Below are positions 37,535 to 49,505 of a stretch of 64,000 bases of DNA, in pieces. The translations under genes and the position numbers were made by a program. The stretch is from Syncephalis plumigaleata (taxonomy: Eukaryota > Zoopagomycota > Zoopagomycetes > Zoopagales > Piptocephalidaceae), in assembly GCA_025201365.1 (NCBI GenBank), contig JAIXMF010000004.1, positions 1,240,001-1,304,000 of the forward strand. Direction: 5' to 3'. The notes beneath the pieces were generated by a model that searched no databases, was not told the origin of the DNA, and saw nothing but the letters and a program-made list of their open reading frames with translations. Each line of letters starts with the position of its first letter. Positions within the stretch are counted from its first letter, which is position 1.

Positions 37535-38034
37535 GGTGTTAAAATGAGAATGAAATGAACGGCATCGAGTATTACAAGTCGTTTGATGTTATACCACGCA
37601 ATAGGTACCATTCGATGCTGTGACACGTATGAATAAACCAGTTATCGTCGGTTATGCATGCATCTATTCACCAAAGTCTTTGTTCTAGTACCATGCGATT
37701 ATTCTGGGATGCATGACCTGCATGTCATTAGAGTGAAAACAGGCCACACTAAATAATTCCATGCTACCATTCACATTTGCGACAAGCTATTACCATCCGA
37801 GAATTCTTTAGCATTGTGAACAAATGCTGTATGTTACTACATCTTTACAGGTGCGAGTATGTATGATTAATACACGCATATATATATACTGTTTATGCCG
37901 TGTAGTGCATTTGACTGTAAACGAGGTAAGCTAGTGATTTACGAATAGCAAGATAAGACACTTTCAAAAAAGATAGAAGCATATCGGTTGAATTTATTAG
38001 AAGTATAAACTGACGGCCAATGCTAGATGACTAG
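37535..38034. other. Intergenic, nothing recognised
   Basis: About 500 bases between two minus-strand genes; it should hold the promoter of the receptor-like gene. No frame of note. Confidence 0.4.
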
Positions 38035-39113
38035 CTAGTTGGAGGAAGGATTAGGACGTCTCACATATGGTGGTGGATGCTCATATGGTGGTAGTGGTGG
38101 CTCATATAGAGGAAGAGGAGGGGCAACGTATCCCCCCCTCCTATATGCAAGGGAATTGGAATGACTATCAGTCCAGTCTCTTGCGTCATTACTACAATCT
38201 CTGCGTATTCCCTTCATACGAGCTAACGTAGTGCATATGGCGATATATATTTGATTAAGATTATTATCATATATTTCAAGTGAGTCTTCAGTATGCTCTG
38301 CTAAAGGAATCACAGTGTCATATCGATTAAGCAACATCCTGTTATGACTGTCGTAGCAAATATCTAATAAATGAATAAATGGATGTGTGTTAGATGAATT
38401 ATCATATTATCTTGTGTTACTAGCTTACTATCAAGTTTAAAATTGTAAGAATTGCCTATTCTCCATATCTCTCTTGATGCTAGATGAAAATGTTAGTGTA
38501 ATACCATTACGAGCAATGTATACTTACCTCGTTCAATGGAACCAATAGTTCCACTTATTCTCCAAAGGAAGTATTTCCAAATATACGTGTTACTCAGTTG
38601 TGGCAACTTCTTACTGGAGAGATACCATCTGCATACGCCTCTACTGACGATACACTGTTTCCTGAACGCCTTGACTTCAAATTCGGTACTAGCAAAGTAG
38701 AATGACGATTTACTATCTCTTTTACTTATTCTATCACTTTCTGCGACTTGCTAATAATCATTCATTAGTATGCATGTATGCATAGCGTAGATGTCATTAA
38801 TCTATATTACCTGATAGACTCTTCGGATCTTTATTTCATCTAGTGTATTGGGCTCCATGCAAGTAAGCGTGACATCGGAATTGCCTAATTTCCCTTCCAG
38901 GTAGTCGACATAACCTAATTTTTCAGGCATCTTGGTAATTTTAAGATCCTTAATGCCAAACGCGCCTCGTACATCGAGTAATTGTCCGTAATAACGACGC
39001 TCCGGTCCTTTCTTTTTCATACCAAGGAAACTCATTATTCCAGCTGACACGGTTGACACCATAAATAGCATGGCCACAATGGCCACAATGCTCAATCTTG
39101 TATTGAACCGCAT
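38035..39113 (-). CDS. Secreted protein with proline-rich tail, unknown family
   Basis: Seen: a clear signal peptide (MRFNTRLSIVAIVAMLFM, VSTVSAG), then 'RRYYGQLLDVRGAFGIKDLK', 'KLGYVDYLEGKLGNSDVTLT', and after an intron near 38815-38755 'QVAESDRISKRDSKSSFYFA' and 'KQCIVSRGVCRWYLSSKKLP'. A later exon begins RMLLNRYDTVIPLAEHTED and ends in a proline/tyrosine tail with repeated PLPxYEPP-like units (APPLPLYEPPLPPYEHPPPY). About four exons. A beta-sandwich-like first domain followed by a low-complexity tail suggests a cell-surface or secreted protein. I recognise no family and no catalytic motif. The start ATG at 39113 is directly before the signal peptide. Confidence 0.65.
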
Positions 39114-39995
39114 TATGCAATATCAAAGCGTTAATTCGTCTATGCTCGAAGTCGTAAAATGTAAAGTGGGAGAAAGTGAACGAGAGAACGAAAGTATCTA
39201 ACGTGGAAAGAAGAAAATGGTCCTACAATAGCGTGTCTGCTTTATAGAGAAGAGATATCGTATAGTTATAGCTTGTAATGTTCTTCTTCTTCGGTAAGTA
39301 CCTAAGAGGTAGTGTCAAAATAATGTACATGCCCTTCAAACAAAATTGATATATCCAGTGAATTCATAGCACACTTCGGCTTGAATCCAATATGCGACAA
39401 TCAGTAAAACATCATCGTTCGAATGCCAACCCTACCAACATGTTCGATGTAATATCCCAATTAGAAACTACGTGCAATATACTTTTCTCCATAACGTGAT
39501 GCTTTCTGTATGAATTTGTTTGGCATTTCCATAATTGGTTCAAACCATCTGTTCAAGTGGTTTATTTTATTTCAAATCATATGTATTCTAGGATTAAGTG
39601 TCCCCAATCTAATCTATTCTGTGTCGACTTGTAATGTTTGTTTAAGATTGATCCAAAAATAGATGTCGTTTGCAATATACGCCAATCTAGAGCGGATTGG
39701 CATCAACATCTAACATATCACGAAATGAATACTATACCATAATAGATGGATATGCACACTAGCACACCCACTAATACACTTGTTTGTTTATTCGTTCATT
39801 GATTAGCTACGTAATGGTTAGTGCGCTACTAGTATATTGTGGAAATGCTATCAGCATACTTGCTCATTAATAAATGGTTAATAGGAACACTCGTAAATGC
39901 ACTAATAAATTGAATTGAATAAATTTGATTCTATGGCGATAAAAAAAAGAAAAACGTGTCAATTATTTCTTCATTCAAGTTGCCATTTTCCTACC
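39114..39995. other. Intergenic, divergent promoters
   Basis: About 880 bases between the secreted protein (-) and SHQ1 (+). AT-rich, with short frames only. Some bases just before 39996 are open in frame with SHQ1, but the family begins at MITP, so I leave them out. Confidence 0.4.
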
Positions 39996-42227
39996 ATGAT
40001 TACACCGACATTTTCCTTAGAGCAAGATGATGTATTTGTTACAATCACGATTCATGCACCGTATATAAGGGTATGCGTTGTGGAATTACTATTACTCTAG
40101 TATGACTATGCTACTAATTTCATGTATATATACGTGTGTTTAGGCACAAGAAATTGACATGTTTATTGCCGGTGACGAATTCAAACTTTATGTAAAGCCA
40201 TACTTTCTTCGGTAAATATATACTCCTGTATCAAGTGCTACGCATAGGGTGACTAACTGGATAAGAGTACAGTTTGCATCTCCCAGGTAATATTATAGAA
40301 GATGACCGTGCTTCTGCCGATTATGATATTGTCAAAGGGAATATTACCGCCAAAGTACCAAAGGAGACTCCCGGACAGTATTTCCCTGACTTGGATCTAC
40401 TTCCGAAACTATTAGCTCGCCGTGGAGAGACCGTAGACATTAGTGCAGAAGCCGCGAATACTAATCGTATTGAGGAGAAATCCGACAGTCTCGCATTGAC
40501 AAAACATCGTAGTAATGCACCATTGATCGAAGTGTTATCGGAAGATGAGGACGTGCAGGATGACGATAAAACGGCGTTACAATCGACATTAGAAGAAGGT
40601 ATGATTAATCAGATAGTGGATATCTAGCATTATTTGCTAATGAATTATTATTATTATTATTATTATTACAGCGGAGGCATTTGACTGGCAGCTTCCGCAA
40701 TCGTGCCCACAATCAGTAAGAGAACTGTTGAGATTGGAACAAGCAGTACAGTATAATCTAATTGTGTATGATTAGGAACCGGTATTAGGTAGTTACTACG
40801 GGTTTAATCAGCAATACCAAGGTCTTTTCGTATATTGGAGTGAATCGGGCAACGAGGTTAACGAGATAGAGCATCCAGAGCAAAGTACAATCGAGTCGCG
40901 AAGAGAGGAACGAATTAACAAGGAGAATGACAAGTTTGATGATGATTATTACATGTAGGGATTATAAAGTAATTGACATCGATCAAGGAATACTGATATA
41001 ACTGAATGTAGTGCTGATTTCATGCAAAAGCAACTGATGCAAGAAGAAGGCGACGATGGAGAAGGAGAGATTCATCGACTAATTAAATATCGTACACGAT
41101 GGTGGGATGAATTGCGTAAACGACAAAAAGCAGCCAAGAAACAGGAGGAGAGTAACGGTGAGTATTGCGATAGACATGAATTATCAAGATAACCAACTGT
41201 TTGATATGTTTGTATCCACCATCATCATTCATAGGTGCTCTAAGTGATCGTATAGAACAACTATCATTGAATAATGAATCAACCACCACTACTACCACTA
41301 CTACTAATACCGAAGTGGCTAATGTAAAGCACAATACCTTGGAAGAGATGGAACTTACAGCCGAGGAAGAGAAATGGATACTAGAACTACCAAGTAAACG
41401 ATGTAAATTAAGGCATTGCATGATTGTTACTAGATGAGACTAATAATCATCGTTATTATGTTTACTTAGACATCATTAATAATGAGAAATCAATCTATTT
41501 GGGCTTGGTTGACATTATGTTCGCTTACAGTTATGATCATCGTATCTCCGAGGGAGAACTGACAGTTGAGTCAGCATGGACGATATGTAAACTTAGCGCT
41601 ACCCTATCTTCATTGGAGGTGAGTAAACGAGTGCCGATCCTACACCACAACCAAACTGTTATAGTGTACTGACTGTACATGGTAGACGTTTAACACGTTA
41701 GATGAGGTTGTTCTAGCGGGATTCCGACGTGCTCTGGCCTACCCGCTCTATCGACACTGGGAGTTAACCGAGAAAGTATGGACCGATGTTTATGTGTTGT
41801 TCAAACTAGGCAAACGAGCATTGTTAAAGGCACTATTGGCCATTAAGCAAATGTTGGATCAGCATGATATTTATCACATTTACAATCAACTCTATACCAC
41901 TGACTACTGCGTGTGGATTCAACGAGCAAGGTAAACATCTATTTATTAGTGATGATATGCAATTAACAATTGTTTAGTGATTCAGCAATACGATCATTAG
42001 CACATGAACTGCATCAAGTAAAAATGAGCAAAGAAATGATTGGATGGCATTTGGAGGCACTGGAACATTTGGCACTTGAAGTAGAATCAGAAGAGGAAGA
42101 GGAAGAGGAAGAAGAGACATCAGAGGAGGAGGAGACGTCAGATGAAGACGACGATGAAGAAGACGATGACGATGACGATGAAGAAAATGAAGATGAAGAT
42201 GAAGAAGTTAATAAAATAGTTGAATAA
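39996..42227 (+). CDS. SHQ1: Shq1, H/ACA snoRNP assembly factor
   Basis: Shq1 binds the pseudouridine synthase Cbf5/dyskerin before it enters H/ACA ribonucleoproteins, acting as an RNA mimic. Seen: the N-terminal CS-like domain MITPTFSLEQDDVFVTITIH, then 'EIDMFIAGDEFKLYVKPYFL', 'LHLPGNIIEDD', 'KVPKETPGQYFPDLDLLPKL', and the SHQ1-specific domain with 'FDWQLPQ', 'YYGFNQQYQGLF', 'LGLVDIMFAYSYDHR', 'ELTVESAWTICKLSATLSSL', 'AYPLYRHWELTEKVW', 'LYTTDYCVWIQR'. The C-terminus is a long Glu/Asp run (about 42080-42215). The yeast protein begins MITPAFDL in the same way, which fixes the start. About nine exons, all joins in frame as far as I checked (for example AGG|GCA after 40065 and CGAT|AC after 41404). 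Confidence 0.95.
42078..42215 (+). repeat. GA/GAC low-complexity acidic coding repeat
   Basis: GAA, GAG, GAT and GAC codons almost without interruption, encoding the acidic tail of Shq1. The opposite strand opens a serine-only frame that is a mirror of this repeat and not a gene. Confidence 0.8.
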
Positions 42228-42498
42228 TCCATATAAATTGGATTATTTGTTAAATAAACATCAGATAACATGCATCTACATTGATGATACTACGAGTTAA
42301 ATACTGAACAACTAATATTAAATAATATGCACGATTGAAATAGTACAATATCGTCATAGCTCATTTTACGATGATTACAATCATGTGATAAACTTGTGAT
42401 GCAAGTAAATCAATGGATAAAACAGATCAAATCCAATCGCTAATCATTGCTCAACATATTTCTATTCATTTCTATAGCAACTATCGTGCATTTACAAT

Positions 42499-43881
42499 AT
42501 GGCGGATTCTGAAGAGACATTTATACGTGCACACCAAACTGTTTTGCAATTCCTACGTGTTCATGGCTATGAACAAACGCTGGAGGCCTTTAAAAAGGAA
42601 ATGCCGCAAGTTATTGCAGACATTCCTGACAGTGCGCTACCACTTCCTTCACTTGAAGAGTTGTTGTGTGCTCACAAACAAACAAAGAGTGAGGCAACCA
42701 TGGCCAGCACTACTATATCATTATTAGAGGGAGAAGTAAGGTAACGTATATATATATATATTACTTTTGTATTTACTTGCATCGCTAATGTCAATGATAG
42801 CTTACAGGACGAGTCATTAATGGATCCAACTGAGCTGATACCATCTAATAAGAAGGCCGCTTACAATCTTGGCTCCAATCTAATTGCCGTCAAACAAGTA
42901 GCGCAACCGGTAGCAGGAATAATTTCATCGCATGTTGATCGTAAACTTCGTTTCACGCCATTTACAACTGAGACCACCACGGAAAATGCAATTGATATTA
43001 ACTCTATATTCCCGCTAAGTATGGAGGCAGTAGTACTTTGTATGGATATTCATCCTATACATTCGAATTGGCTACTAGTATCATGTATGAACGGACATGT
43101 GCTACTAATTGATCTAACAACTGGAGATATAATGAGTCGATGGAAGAATCATACGAAATATGCCACAAGTGCACGCTTTATTACTGCTACCACTTCTATC
43201 GATAAGAATCAACGCGACTGGATAATTAGTGTTGGTCATGATGGCTTGCTTAATATCTATAAACGTACGACATCTAGCGACGATAAGGAGGAGCTCGAGT
43301 ATCAGTTACATCGACAACAACAGTTCCGTACAGCTATCGAGGCTGTTGAAGTACTTGCACCCAAGGATGAAGACGATAAAGATGATGATGGCACTGTAAT
43401 TATTGCCCTACGATCTGATCCACACTTTCGATACATTAATGTGGCCACGGGCGAGGAAAGAAGATTCAGCATTAATGCAGATACGAACGACACTCATGTC
43501 TCCTACACCATTATGGATATGACTATATCACCTTGTGGTCGATACTTGGCAGTCACCACCGATAAGAAACCGCTAAGCTACGTGGCGGTATTCGCTTGCA
43601 ACGAGGATCGACAAGTGGCAGGCTGGTACGTGGCACCGGCTGATACGCTTGCCCGCTCTTATGTCCAATGGCTGGGACGTCGCTTACTAGTTACGCTTGG
43701 TGATCGGCAGGTGTACGTGCTTCAGGTGGGTCGACAAACGCCGTACACTTCGTGGGAGGCGCATACGGCTGCCGTACGATGCTTTACATCTATTAAAGAC
43801 AATGCCGCCGGTCATGGCGTGACACTGGCAACAGGTGGATTTGATAATGAACTACGATTATGGTCGGAGCAAGACATATAA
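42499..43881 (+). CDS. LisH and WD40-repeat protein
   Basis: Seen: an N-terminal LisH dimerisation motif (ETFIRAHQTVLQFLRVHGYE, QTLEAFKKEMP), a leucine-rich link 'LPSLEELLCAHKQT', then after one intron (about 42741-42800, joining GEV to SLQDES) a beta-propeller with 'VLCMDIHPIHSNWLLVSCMN', 'GHVLLIDLTTGDI', 'WIISVGHDGLLNIYK', 'MTISPCGRYLAVTTD', 'SWEAHTAAVRCF', ATGGFDNELRLW. About 440 residues in two exons, with far fewer introns than neighbours. LisH-WD40 proteins are usually scaffolds for ubiquitin ligases, dynein regulation or transcription. I cannot assign this one to a named member. Start ATG at 42499, 271 bases after SHQ1 on the same strand; frame intact. Confidence 0.85.
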
Positions 43882-44070
43882 TGGTAATAATTTATTTGTT
43901 GAACTAAACTTGAATAAAATAATAATAATAATAAAGAGGTTATGGCATTATATAGATTCATTAGTCAGGGAACATCAATTGGGAATACTGATTTATTCAA
44001 ATGAAATCGAATCATGAAGGCAACTGTATATGACATTAGTGTTCGAATATTTGATGATCCTATGCTGCAT

Positions 44071-46115
44071 CTAATCCAACGAGGAAAGAGTTACGAATGC
44101 TGTCAAGTATTGACTAATGTGATTCGGTGCCGTGACAAGTAGGGAGCGACAAGCTACATGAGCATCTGGACGAATTAAATAAACAGTCGGTGCACCCAAT
44201 ACATGGCAATTATACTGCTGACACATTGTTAAACGATCATATTGCACATCTTGCGTTTGATCGGCTAACACGGTAATGTCATTGTTCACCTTGAAGGCAT
44301 CGTATATCTTTTGTGCCGCTAATAAAGTGGTAATGGCATTGGATGTGTTATAGAGTATAATGGCTAGCGGGGCAACTGACTGGTGAGCATGCAATGTTGC
44401 CATCAACGTCTGTAGACTGTTGAGTACCTCTTGGTTCAAGCATTGCTCATTAACGAATGCCATAGCAATGAATCGACCGAAATGCTCACGTATATACCCG
44501 TGTACTTGTGTTTTCACACCAAATGAAGAAACATCATTAATGGTATTGTCGGTCGAGTCGTTAATGCTGTCGTTCACCAGCTTTGATCGATCCAACGATA
44601 TGAGCGTACTATTAATGGCTCGTGATCCTGGCGAACATAGATCAACCTTACGAGCGAATGGATTCCACGTGGGTATCGTCCATCTTTCGATATCCTTTAG
44701 CGTGGCAGCTCCTGTGCCATCGTATTTGTTACTTAGTTGGCTTGCCTTCTCGAAAGTAGCGCGTCGCACCTTCTCTGGAAGACTGTCGAGCAGCTTGCCC
44801 ACTATACGGAAAGCCATATGCTGCAGAACAACGGGTAATTTATCCGTAATTGAATTGATAAAGGAGCGACGTTGCACGGTACTTAAAACGAATGGTCTAC
44901 GCTCATCCTCATAGGTCGTTAGCAGTTTCTCGGGTGCCGCCATTCCTCGAGCAACCAAGCCAAGCTTCCATCCTAGATTCTCCGCGTCTCCGATAGCAGA
45001 GTTCATTCCCTGGGCGGCAGATGGATTTTGTACGTGAGCCGCATCACCGCATAGGAATACTCGGCCATCGCTCGATCGAAACTTGTTCGCCACTTGATCG
45101 AACACGGTGAACGACGCTACACCAACAATATCGGGATCGGGAATAGTGGTGGGCATGATACGCTTGCGCATCACATCGACAAATACTTCGGACGTCTCCT
45201 CTATTGGCTCATTTATTCTTATAAAGGAGCGATACCGATCTTTACCCAGTGGAATGACGAGTATTGATCCCGACGTGTGCCAGTAAACACTGGAGATGGA
45301 TGGTGTCAGTTAAAAGATGAAGTAGTAATTCATTGCCATGACTTCTTACCGCATTGTATCCCATTTCTCTTTCATGTAGAAATCCATACCGAGCATCTTG
45401 ACCGATCTATCTCGTTTATCAAATGCCTCACCGATGGCATTCCGTACCGCACTCCGTAGACCATCGCATCCAATTACGTAGCTGCCTTGCACTTGAATCG
45501 TTTCTTCGGCATTCGTTGTCGATTGCAATTCTATGGAAACACTATCATTCGTGGTGCTATAGCTCGAGAAGCTCCACCCCCATTTGACGTCTACACCTAG
45601 CGCGGCGAGTCGATCACGTAATACTCCCTCGGTGGATGATTGGGGAGCGGAGAAATAAAATGGATACTCGGTTCGTGCGGTTCGTGCTTTATTGCCGAAT
45701 ACCCGTTGGGTTCCAATGTAAATGCCTGGCGGTCCCATACATACGCCATCCTCTAGTAGCGTTTCAGCTACGCCGAGTCGTGCAAATACCTCCAAGCTAT
45801 GTGGTGCAACTCCCGGTGCTCGCCACTGAGTACTTGGTTGTGGTGCGCTGTCTTTTACAGTAAAAACAATTGAGATTAGCCAAACTATTGCGTATATTAG
45901 CAACTCTTACCATATATCACCACGGGTACACGTTGTTCCGCCAGACAAAGAGCAGCCGTAAGCCCACTAGGTCCAGCACCAATCACTATAACCGGCAGTG
46001 GAAGCTGCGTAGTTGTGCTATTGCTATCGTTGAATTCCATGTCTGTTGTCGGTAAAAGTTCAAAGGAAAGCGAACATAAAGGAATATGACGTACGTAATT
46101 TTGCCTGTGCAGCAT
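44071..46115 (-). CDS. FAD-dependent aromatic hydroxylase-like monooxygenase
   Basis: A class A flavoprotein monooxygenase of the phenol hydroxylase/PheA-TfdB type; such enzymes hydroxylate aromatic rings with NAD(P)H and O2. Seen: the Rossmann FAD loop VIVIGAGPSGLTAALCLAEQ, the DG motif 'YVIGCDGLRSAVRNAIGEAF', the GD motif 'GRVFLCGDAAHVQNPSAAQG' followed by MNSAIGDAENLGWKL, and a C-terminal thioredoxin-like domain ('HGYIREHFGRFIAMAFVNE', 'VYLIRPDAHVACRS') typical of the phenol hydroxylase branch. Three exons: from 46115 or 46040 to about 45910, about 45852 to 45352, and about 45290 to 44071. The ATG at 46115 adds 25 residues that could be an organelle signal; the ATG at 46040 (MEFNDSNS) is the more usual start for the family. 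The substrate is unknown. Confidence 0.9.
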
Positions 46116-46173
46116 ATGATTTGATGCTGTCGTGTGGCGGCATTACGCTCTATTCTGTACGACGCTTATTCAC

Positions 46174-46200
46174 GAGAGAGAGAGAGAGAGAGAGGGAGAG
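46174..46200. repeat. GA dinucleotide tract
   Basis: A near-perfect GAGAGA run of about 27 bases, upstream of the monooxygenase gene and beyond the 3' end of the hydrolase gene. Simple repeat, possibly a promoter element. Confidence 0.8.
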
Positions 46201-46270
46201 TAAAACATGGTCATGACATTAGAATAGCATCGCATAAGGCAACTATAAAATTGAAGCATCTTAGTAAGCA

Positions 46271-47293
46271 TTAACTAATTTTATTATTACAACTATCTAA
46301 ACAATGATGATCATTAATGGCGTTGTCTTCTATGAAATGAGCAATAGTTTGACTATAACCCGGTTGTAGGAAGGTATTCTCATGTAGTCCATATGGAAAT
46401 GCCTTAAAGATTGGACGCGGTGCATGAGGAGTTGCCTCGATAGTTTGCGCTAATTGTTGCATCATCGATACTGGCACCAGTTCATCTTTACTCCCTGATA
46501 ACAATAGGGTAGGTGGTAGTTTGGTACTAGTCTCACGAATAGCACGTTCTGTATCCCATCGATCATATAGAAAATAACGAGCTAGATATTTATAGGGCAT
46601 CCAGCGGGGAAACACCGCACCCACCAGTGCTTCCATGCTCGTGAACGTATTCTCCAGGATTAGACCACGAATAGGTGACGGGGTGTAGTGACGAGCAGCA
46701 TCTAGCGCAAGGTGTAATGCCACTGCCCCACCAATACTATGGCCATAAACGAATATCGGTGTTTCCCGATCGACATATCGTTTCATGGTGTAATCGAGGA
46801 TACGTAATGCATCCTCACGTAGGCCTGGTTGTGTGGGCCTACCATTGGAGCCACCATAGCCACGCGTATGAATGGCCACGATACGCGATGTCAATGGTAG
46901 TTGAGCTAGTATACGCTCGAATACAGGAATACGCTGAAGCATGTTGCCCGCATTTCCTTGAAAGTATATAATTATTGGGCTTGCAGAAGATGTGGCTACT
47001 GCGGTGGCGGATGCCGCTGTTGTCTTTTTACGCTGAAATGTATAGCCTTGCAAACGAATAAACGAACCTTTTTCACGTGGAATAACTATCTCCTCGCCTT
47101 GTAAACTTGACCGATAAGTACGGGTGAGCACCTCGGCTAATGGCGCGGGCTGACGAGCATTAGGCGGCAGATAGGACACGTAAATAACACGTCGTTGGAA
47201 TAGTGTCATGACGAGGCATTTGTAAAAGTAAACGGATAACGGGACACCTACCACTATAGTAGCAAGAGTAGGTAATTGCGATAACACTCCCAT
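46271..47293 (-). CDS. Alpha/beta hydrolase, Bem46/ABHD13 type
   Basis: A single-exon gene of 340 residues. Seen: an N-terminal membrane anchor (LPTLATIVVGVPLSVYFYKC), then the alpha/beta-hydrolase core: oxyanion strand 'IIIYFQGNAGNM', 'TRGYGGSNGRPTQPGLREDA', the nucleophile elbow GHSIGGAVAL with catalytic Ser, 'LILENTFTSMEALV', the acid loop LLSGSKDELVP (Asp) and the His in 'FPYGLHENTF'. Length, anchor and the FQGNAGN/GYG-S motifs fit the Bem46/ABHD13 group, membrane-bound hydrolases whose substrate is not well established; Bem46 has been linked to polarity in fungi. Full and unbroken, starting at the ATG 47293. Confidence 0.9.
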   Translation of the reverse strand: MGVLSQLPTLATIVVGVPLSVYFYKCLVMTLFQRRVIYVSYLPPNARQPAPLAEVLTRTYRSSLQGEEIVIPREKGSFIRLQGYTFQRKKTTAASATAVATSSASPIIIYFQGNAGNMLQRIPVFERILAQLPLTSRIVAIHTRGYGGSNGRPTQPGLREDALRILDYTMKRYVDRETPIFVYGHSIGGAVALHLALDAARHYTPSPIRGLILENTFTSMEALVGAVFPRWMPYKYLARYFLYDRWDTERAIRETSTKLPPTLLLSGSKDELVPVSMMQQLAQTIEATPHAPRPIFKAFPYGLHENTFLQPGYSQTIAHFIEDNAINDHHCLDSCNNKIS

Positions 47294-47584
47294 AGCTACT
47301 ATAGTTAGTTATTATTATTCTTGTCCTTGTCCTTGATAAGTTGGCCGTATATATATAGCCGAATGATTATGCTAGTTGTATTGCAAGTACATTTCAAAGT
47401 GTCAAGTATAAAAGCATGAAAATAAATATAAAAAGTCGAATAATTCCTATCTCGTTCTATCGTTCTATTATTATGATCTTATAATGTCTAATGCAAAACC
47501 AGTACAGTTAAACAAATTGAACCATTGGCCTGTTTAATATGAATGCTATAGTAACACTTTAATGCAATAATATAATAGGATGAA

Positions 47585-49168
47585 TCACAAAAATTTCAGT
47601 TGATTAAGTAGTGCTGCCTGTGATGTGGTCGATGTCGATGACGCGGATCGCGACGAGGAGAATGGATCGGGTCCGATTCCTTCGAAATCAGCACCGGTTC
47701 CTTCGTAATAAGCATTGCCAGTGAGTTCCGTGTCGACTTCTACCTCAAATTCCTCAAGAAAAGTCATTAGTTCCGGGCTCTCTTCTTTTACGGGAATACG
47801 ACCGGATGTCGTGCCAGCCGGAAGGAATAATTGATCAGGAATGGGAGGTAAGGAGGTAAATACGCGACGTGCCTGTTCCACATCGAATCCAGCACGTGGC
47901 GGGTGCTTATGCCCTACAGCACGGATAATCTCCTCGATACTAGTGTGTTTCTGTATCAGTTTTAGAGCACGTATCGGACCGATTCCTTCAAGTGTACTAG
48001 AGAAATCGGTACCGCATAGAATACACATATCAATGAATTGACTACGCGTCATACCAAGGATTTGTCGTGCTACCCCGGCATTAATCTCGAACACAGGTCG
48101 ATCCCGTACGTAGAAATGACGCAACAATGGATAGTCACCGAATGCCGCTGCATCCGTATCTTCCGAGATGGTGGCACGCGAGATACCAGCTGCCGCCAAA
48201 CTAACGCACATTGCCTCCGCCTCATAGTCGCCCGATGTGATGTGAAGGTAGCCCCACAATTCTACTAGACGTTTAATATCTGCCACAAAATCTGCTGTCA
48301 CGTAGGCAGCTCGTTTCTCTAGTGAAACGAGTGTATTGTGATTATCGGTAGTAATCCGTTCTATACGTTGATTAAGTTTATCTCGATTACTCGCATCGCC
48401 AATAGTAAGTAAACTACGTGGTAATCCTTGTAATAAACGATGTTCAAATGCCTCCAGATACTTGTGGTTTTTAGTGGGTGGTAATACTTCAGTAGCTACT
48501 GCTCGTTCTCGATGATGATGATGTATTTTTTCTGATACTTCTTTAGTGTCCGTAATCAACCCTGATGATGATGGTGATGATGGTGATGGTTGTTGTTGTT
48601 CTCGTTTACTGGCATCAAATGCATCACGTATTAATTGCTGTAGATGATCTAGCGCCACTTGTGCCGATGTGGATAATTGATCGGTATCGGTCGCTTCATA
48701 CTCCATGACAGGATGAGATGGTGCCTCACCCGTAATCTCTTGCCAACTATTCCTAGCCCGATTGAACCATGCTCGTCTATCAGCCGTATCCAACTGATTG
48801 ACATCGGCCACTAGTCCCGCCAGTCGTTCTAGTCGTTCTGCTCGTGCTTTCGAGACGTATAACTCTCGTTCAGTCTGATTCTTTAGTCGTTGTCGGCGCT
48901 CGCTCTCTCGTTGTTTAGATTCCGCTCGTTGTTCCCCGTCAAACACGAATATCGGTCGCATCTTCCAGGCTTGCAAATGACGACATAGTCCGTAGAATCC
49001 CACTACATGTGGATAGGCATACTGCAAGTGTCCAGCGTATACAAAGCGATGCAAATAAAGACTGGCATCGATAGCCACTGGCCAGCCACGATAGTAATGC
49101 GGTCGATTCTCCTTGATAGCATTAGGCGCAAAGCGCTGCAAAAGACGCGTTAGATCACGTACACCCAT
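47585..49168 (-). CDS. FEN1/XPG-family structure-specific nuclease
   Basis: Rad2/XPG-family nucleases cut 5' flaps or related branched DNA. A single exon of 527 residues. Seen: the N-domain MGVRDLTRLLQRF with Asp34 in VAIDASLYL and Asp77 in IFVFDGEQ, an insert of about 150 residues with a basic helical part (ESKQRESERRQRLKNQTERE), then the I-domain 'GDYEAEAMCVSLAAAGIS' with the two Glu, 'ATISEDTDAAAFG' with two Asp, and the helix-two-turn-helix region 'CILCGTDFSSTLEGIGPIRA'. All metal-binding acidic residues of the family are present, so it should be active. The N-terminus starts with MGVRDL rather than MGI+G of canonical FEN1, and the N-to-I insert is longer than FEN1's helical arch, so it is probably a paralogue, not Rad27 itself. 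Head-to-head with ELF1 (337 bases). Confidence 0.88.
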   Translation of the reverse strand: MGVRDLTRLLQRFAPNAIKENRPHYYRGWPVAIDASLYLHRFVYAGHLQYAYPHVVGFYGLCRHLQAWKMRPIFVFDGEQRAESKQRESERRQRLKNQTERELYVSKARAERLERLAGLVADVNQLDTADRRAWFNRARNSWQEITGEAPSHPVMEYEATDTDQLSTSAQVALDHLQQLIRDAFDASKREQQQPSPSSPSSSGLITDTKEVSEKIHHHHRERAVATEVLPPTKNHKYLEAFEHRLLQGLPRSLLTIGDASNRDKLNQRIERITTDNHNTLVSLEKRAAYVTADFVADIKRLVELWGYLHITSGDYEAEAMCVSLAAAGISRATISEDTDAAAFGDYPLLRHFYVRDRPVFEINAGVARQILGMTRSQFIDMCILCGTDFSSTLEGIGPIRALKLIQKHTSIEEIIRAVGHKHPPRAGFDVEQARRVFTSLPPIPDQLFLPAGTTSGRIPVKEESPELMTFLEEFEVEVDTELTGNAYYEGTGADFEGIGPDPFSSSRSASSTSTTSQAALLNQLKFL

Positions 49169-49505
49169 AGAAACGATATAAACGATAGAAACAATAGAAA
49201 CGATGGGTTATAGGCATAGAGACACACAATTGTACACGTACGTATACACGTACAATAACGTTAGTGTACTATAAACGTAGGAGAGAAACGAATATCACGC
49301 TCGTATGGTATGGCAATAGAAGAAAAGCAATTTTGATATGAACTTGAATGATGGACAAATGAACAAAAGTATGATGATAAATGGCGCCAACATTTTCAGT
49401 TTTTCTTTCTTATTCGCTATTCAATATCACCACTACTATTACTACTATTACCACTATTACGCGTTTTCCTTCTTATCTATCACTTTTAGTTAGCTATTTG
49501 TTAAG
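49169..49505. promoter_or_regulatory. Bidirectional promoter, nuclease and ELF1 genes
   Basis: Divergent starts 337 bases apart. GAAACAATAGAAACGATA-type imperfect repeats at 49168-49205 follow the nuclease ATG, and ACTACTATTACTACTATTAC repeats at 49430-49460 precede ELF1. Confidence 0.45.

Noticed and set aside
41083-41421. Minus-strand frame opposite SHQ1
   Set aside because: Shadow of the SHQ1 coding exons.
42014-42271. Serine-only open frame on the minus strand
   Set aside because: Mirror image of the GA/GAC repeat that encodes the acidic tail of Shq1.
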